The notes below the pieces were generated by a model that was not told the origin of the DNA, did not search any database, and saw only the letters and a list, made by a program, of their open reading frames with translations. A stretch of DNA of 6,144 nt from the NCBI GenBank assembly GCA_009776345.1, contig WRLS01000123.1, forward strand, positions 1 through 6,144, written 5' to 3'. This stretch comes from Oscillospiraceae bacterium (GTDB lineage Bacteria > Bacillota > Clostridia > Oscillospirales > Ruminococcaceae). The translations under genes were made by a program, and so were the position numbers. Of the stretch, positions 5,920 through 6,144 are shown one piece after another. Each line of letters starts with the position of its first letter. Positions within the stretch are counted from its first letter, which is position 1.

Positions 5920-5999
5920 CGCCAATACTATTACAGGTTTTATGCTGAATTTATCCTTGTGCATCAAGGAAGACTGCGTTTGCTTCGGCAACAAAAACC

Positions 6000-6024
6000 A
6001 TTGGCCGGATTTTTTCCGGCCAAT
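6000..6024 (-). terminator. Strong hairpin, probable leftward intrinsic terminator
   Basis: ATTGGCCGGA (6000-6009) and TCCGGCCAAT (6015-6024) form a perfect 10-bp stem with a five-base loop. Read leftward, the stem is followed by GGTTTTTGTTG, a proper T-run, so it would end transcription of a gene entering from beyond the right edge. Rightward it is followed by TACTTTTATT, which is weaker but could also act. No gene ending close to it is seen on either strand within the window. Confidence 0.5.
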
Positions 6025-6056
6025 TACTTTTATTGGCAACCAATGAAAATAAAAGC

Positions 6057-6085
6057 TTTACTTTAACGTATATTTATGATATACT
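6057..6085 (+). promoter_or_regulatory. Possible rightward promoter near the window edge
   Basis: TTTACT (6057-6062, four of six) is separated by 17 bases from TATACT (6080-6085, five of six). The surrounding DNA is AT-rich, so chance matches are likely. Any gene it serves would lie beyond the window; no start with a ribosome binding site is visible after it. Confidence 0.25.
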
Positions 6086-6144
6086 TGCGTGGATGTTTAT
6101 ATACCTTTGTCATGGATTTGGGAAATCACCGGCCTTTTTCTAAG

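Noticed and set aside
5792..6046. An 84-codon open frame on the plus strand.
   Set aside because: It starts inside and antisense to the DUF378 gene, has no ribosome binding site, runs through the inverted repeat and the hairpin at 6000-6024, and its translation resembles no family I know.
6112..6144. An ATG with 11 open codons running off the right edge on the plus strand.
   Set aside because: There is no ribosome binding site upstream, and the frame is too short to judge.

Overview
The window looks like ordinary chromosome from a moderately GC-rich member of the Clostridia (Bacillota), possibly of the Oscillospiraceae/Ruminococcaceae type. The reasons are strong AGGAGG-type ribosome binding sites, a Bacillus-like tryptophanyl-tRNA synthetase, a LexA with the Firmicutes-type recognition helix, a DUF378 protein and GTAGGGG-type intergenic repeats. 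This placement is an inference from sequence character, not from a database search. No phage, plasmid, CRISPR or rRNA/tRNA features are visible.

Layout from left to right. Positions 1-230 are non-coding and hold a nested cluster of GC-rich inverted repeats. Positions 231-1298 (minus) encode a branched-chain amino acid aminotransferase (ilvE). Positions 1299-1443 hold a divergent promoter region with a 20-bp palindrome whose two arms carry the -35 boxes of both promoters. Rightward from there runs a tight three-gene unit: a LysN/ARO8-like PLP aminotransferase (1444-2640), a two-domain FkbM-family methyltransferase of distinctly lower GC (2661-3731), and trpS (3750-4754), with gaps of 20 and 18 bases. 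Positions 4755-4971 contain an imperfect hairpin and the lexA promoter with an inverted repeat over its -35 box. lexA follows (4972-5559) with a terminator. A small leftward DUF378 membrane protein (5611-5826) converges on it. Positions 5827-6144 hold only regulatory-type sequence: an inverted repeat upstream of the DUF378 gene, a strong hairpin at 6000-6024 and an AT-rich stretch with a promoter-like pair.

Functionally, the left part concerns amino acids: two transaminases from unrelated PLP folds are fired from back-to-back promoters with mirror-identical geometry, so they are probably co-regulated, and trpS may be co-transcribed with the second. The methyltransferase is the outlier in composition and theme. 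The right part is the SOS repressor gene with a possible autoregulatory operator. Four starts were moved inward from the longest open frame, guided by ribosome binding sites and promoter positions. I see no convincing undescribed multi-gene system. The most interesting signals are the mirror-symmetric divergent promoter, the non-canonical repeat at lexA and the nested repeat cluster.
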